DNA from: an uncultured Opitutaceae bacterium
GTDB lineage: Bacteria > Verrucomicrobiota > Verrucomicrobiae > Opitutales > Opitutaceae
Assembly: GCA_946482625.1 (NCBI GenBank)
Contig: CAMLSH010000163.1
Span: 1 to 8,049 of the forward strand
DNA length: 8,049 nt
Reading direction: 5' to 3'
Part shown: positions 6,763 to 8,049 of the stretch, one piece after another
Layout of the letters: every line of letters begins with the position of its first letter
Numbering within the stretch: position 1 is the first letter of the stretch
Notes under the pieces: generated by a model
What the model was told of the DNA's origin: nothing
Database searches by the model: none
Seen by the model: the letters and a program-made list of their open reading frames with translations, nothing else
Position numbers and translations under genes: made by a program

Positions 6763-7272
6763 TTACGTGGACGCGCTCGTCGTGAGGCGTTTTCGGCGCT
6801 TGCGGTGAATGATCACCAGACAAAGCGCGGCGGCTCCGGCGAGCGCATAGGTGGACGGCTCGGGTACGGCCACGAGCTGGCCGCGGATTTCGCCTCCCCG
6901 GAAGAGTTGCGTGTGAATGTTGAGATAGAGGTTTTCGGCGAGCAGATCGTTCAGGATACTGGCGTTAATAGTGGTTGTGAAATGAACCGGTGAACCGAGG
7001 GGAAAGGTCGGCGCGCCGATCACGACAGGGCCGTTCGTGCCTGCGGCGCCACGGTGGATGTGGGCGGCGGTCTGAGGCGCGAGAAGATCGCTGAAGGTGT
7101 AATCGAGGGTGAAGAAAAACGTGGAGACATCTACGGAGCCGGATGCGAAGCCGGTACCCGGGCTGTTGGTGCCGGATTGCGGACCGTTGAGGTGGGCTTC
7201 GAAGAAGATCAGCTGTCCCCAGGAAATCTGGGGTAGCGCGAGTGCAAATAGAGCGATGGCTATTTTTTTCAT
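6763..7272 (-). CDS. CHRD-domain protein with PEP-CTERM sorting signal
   Basis: The start at 7272 is preferred because it begins directly with a signal peptide (MKKIAIALFALALPQISWGQ); an in-frame ATG at 7311 would add 13 non-hydrophobic residues and lie only 9 bp from the palindromic site. The mature part resembles a CHRD domain: FEAHLNG at 24-30, AAHIHRGAAGTNGPVVI at 69-85, and LYLNIHTQLFRGGEIRGQL at 115-133. The two HIH/NIH segments and the GEIRGQL strand are characteristic. The C-terminus is a PEP-CTERM tail: VPEPS (136-140), a hydrophobic helix (142-155) and the basic HRKRRKR (156-162). Such tails target exported proteins for exosortase processing and surface or extracellular-matrix display. 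The exosortase is not in this window. It is divergent from the haem-binding gene with a shared 121-bp upstream region. The molecular function of CHRD domains is not established. Confidence 0.88.
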   Translation of the reverse strand: MKKIAIALFALALPQISWGQLIFFEAHLNGPQSGTNSPGTGFASGSVDVSTFFFTLDYTFSDLLAPQTAAHIHRGAAGTNGPVVIGAPTFPLGSPVHFTTTINASILNDLLAENLYLNIHTQLFRGGEIRGQLVAVPEPSTYALAGAAALCLVIIHRKRRKRLTTSAST

Positions 7273-7317
7273 GGCGGCAGCAGGATCTGAAACGGGCGGC
7301 GTCCGCTCCACGCTTCA

Positions 7318-7336
7318 AGCGTAACAGGGTTGTTAC
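7318..7336. promoter_or_regulatory. Palindromic operator candidate, copy 2 (divergent promoter region)
   Basis: The plus strand reads AGCGTAACAGGGTTGTTAC, differing from the 2064-2082 copy at one spacer base only. GTAAC (7321-7325) and GTTAC (7332-7336) are perfect inverted repeats. The site is 48 bp before the CHRD/PEP-CTERM start and 57 bp before the haem-binding gene start, well placed to control both. Binding by the OmpR-family regulator at 5869-6576 is inferred. Confidence 0.6.
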
Positions 7337-7393
7337 GGCGCGTGACTTTCAGCGGCGCGAAACCGAGCCGAGGTTGGAGAAGCCTTATCCGTC

Positions 7394-7906
7394 ATGATCC
7401 GTAAAATCTTCATCGTATTGCTGGTCGCGTTCGCCGGGATGCAGTTCATCCGCCCGCCGAAAAACCTCCCGGAGACGGATCTGCGAGCCGACGACCTGTT
7501 TACCCACTTCGAAGCGCCAGTGGAGGTGAAGCGGGTCGTCGAGCGGGCCTGTTACGACTGTCACTCAAATCAAACGCGCTACCCGTGGTATGCCGAGATC
7601 CAGCCGGGAGGCTGGCTGCTGGCGAAGCATGTGCGCGACGGGAAGCGGCACCTGAATTTCTCGGAGTTTGGCCAGCTGACGCCGAAACGCGCGAAGCGAC
7701 AGCTCGAGGCCTGCGTCGACGAGATCACCGACGGTAAAATGCCGCTGGGATCCTATACCTGGATACACCGCGACGCCCGACTGACCGACGAACAGGTTGC
7801 CACGGTGAGCGCATGGATCGAAGCGACGACGAAGACGCTTGAGCAAAAGGCGTCCGTGGTCGGCGGCACCCGTGGCGAGGGCGCGCGGAGTGCGGGGATG
7901 GATTGA
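7394..7906 (+). CDS. Membrane-anchored haem-binding-domain protein (monohaem c-type)
   Basis: The 170-residue protein starts with an uncleaved anchor or signal (IRKIFIVLLVAFAGMQFI, residues 2-19). It then carries a Haem_bd-like domain: VERACYDCHSNQTRYPWYAEIQPGGWLLAKHVRDGKRHLNFSEF is split by the CXXCH haem site C53-YD-C56-H57, and KMPLGSYTWIH (115-125) offers M116 as a possible distal axial ligand. The conserved CYDCHSN, RYPWY and HLNFSE motifs are typical of this family, which acts as small periplasmic haem proteins of poorly defined role. The last 20 or so residues are low-complexity and not conserved. It is the only plus-strand gene, divergent from the CHRD gene, and sits 57 bp from the palindromic site, so coregulation with the cytochrome operon is plausible. 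A GGAG sits about 14 bases before ATG, rather far for a Shine-Dalgarno. Confidence 0.92.
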   Translation: MIRKIFIVLLVAFAGMQFIRPPKNLPETDLRADDLFTHFEAPVEVKRVVERACYDCHSNQTRYPWYAEIQPGGWLLAKHVRDGKRHLNFSEFGQLTPKRAKRQLEACVDEITDGKMPLGSYTWIHRDARLTDEQVATVSAWIEATTKTLEQKASVVGGTRGEGARSAGMD

Positions 7907-8049
7907 GCGGAGATGCGGAAGCGATCGACGCTTTGAAGGGCGGGCGGACTCAAGACGCGGCCGGCGGTCAGCGCCTCGTCTGTGTTGCGCGAGGGTGGCT
8001 AATCGGCGCGAGTTTCCCGGGCGCGCCCATCGGCGTGGAGAATGCGTGG
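7907..8049. other. Right-edge stretch without a supported gene
   Basis: No gene is supported here. A short hairpin (GGCGCG 8005-8010 with CGCGCC 8022-8027) is present but has no T-tract. A minus-strand frame is open from the edge to a TAG at 7999-8001 (17 codons), too short to tell whether it is the end of a neighbouring gene. Confidence 0.4.

Noticed and set aside
6757..6770. Single GTTAC half-site near the stop of the CHRD gene
   Set aside because: No second arm at 6-base spacing; the bases include the TAA stop codon of the gene.
1..8049. CRISPR array, tRNA, rRNA or insertion sequence
   Set aside because: No regularly spaced direct repeats, no tRNA-like cloverleaf, no rRNA signature and no transposase reading frame were seen.

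Overview
The window is visibly GC-rich and densely coded. Its codon use makes long open frames on the opposite strand of several real genes. A short CHRD-domain protein carries a C-terminal VPEPS / hydrophobic / HRKRRKR tail (a PEP-CTERM-type sorting signal). Together with a porin-cytochrome locus of multihaem type, this suggests a Gram-negative bacterium, most likely Verrucomicrobia (Opitutaceae-like). That placement is inference; no rRNA or other phylogenetic marker is present.

Six of the seven clear complete genes, and one partial gene, lie on the minus strand, so they are read from right to left. From the right: (i) 7394-7906 (+) is a small membrane-anchored haem-binding-domain protein. 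(ii) It is divergent from 6763-7272 (-), a CHRD-domain PEP-CTERM protein. (iii) An intergenic stretch at 6577-6762 holds two strong nested palindromes. (iv) A four-gene operon follows on the minus strand: an OmpR-family response regulator (5869-6576), a secreted cupredoxin-like protein with a carboxypeptidase-regulatory-like tail (5178-5819), a histidine kinase (3385-5181, GTGA overlap with the preceding gene) and an outer-membrane beta-barrel protein (2139-3380). (v) A 167-bp intergenic region contains a palindromic site. (vi) A second minus-strand operon holds a DmsE-like multihaem cytochrome c with eight haem motifs (1138-1971) and an MtrB/PioB-like outer-membrane barrel protein that runs off the left edge (1-1115).

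The most notable observation is a 19-bp site, AGCGTAAC-R-GGGTTGTTAC, found with one mismatch at 2064-2082 and 7318-7336. It lies immediately upstream of the cytochrome/MtrB-like operon and in the divergent promoter region between the CHRD/PEP-CTERM and haem-binding genes. It is the perfect palindrome GTAAC-N6-GTTAC and also has the 11-bp periodicity of OmpR-family sites. The simplest model is that the two-component system encoded between the two copies controls a regulon made of a porin-cytochrome electron conduit, a haem protein and a surface protein. The cupredoxin, cotranscribed with the kinase, could be a redox or copper partner or sensor accessory. The regulatory link and the electron-transfer role are inferences.
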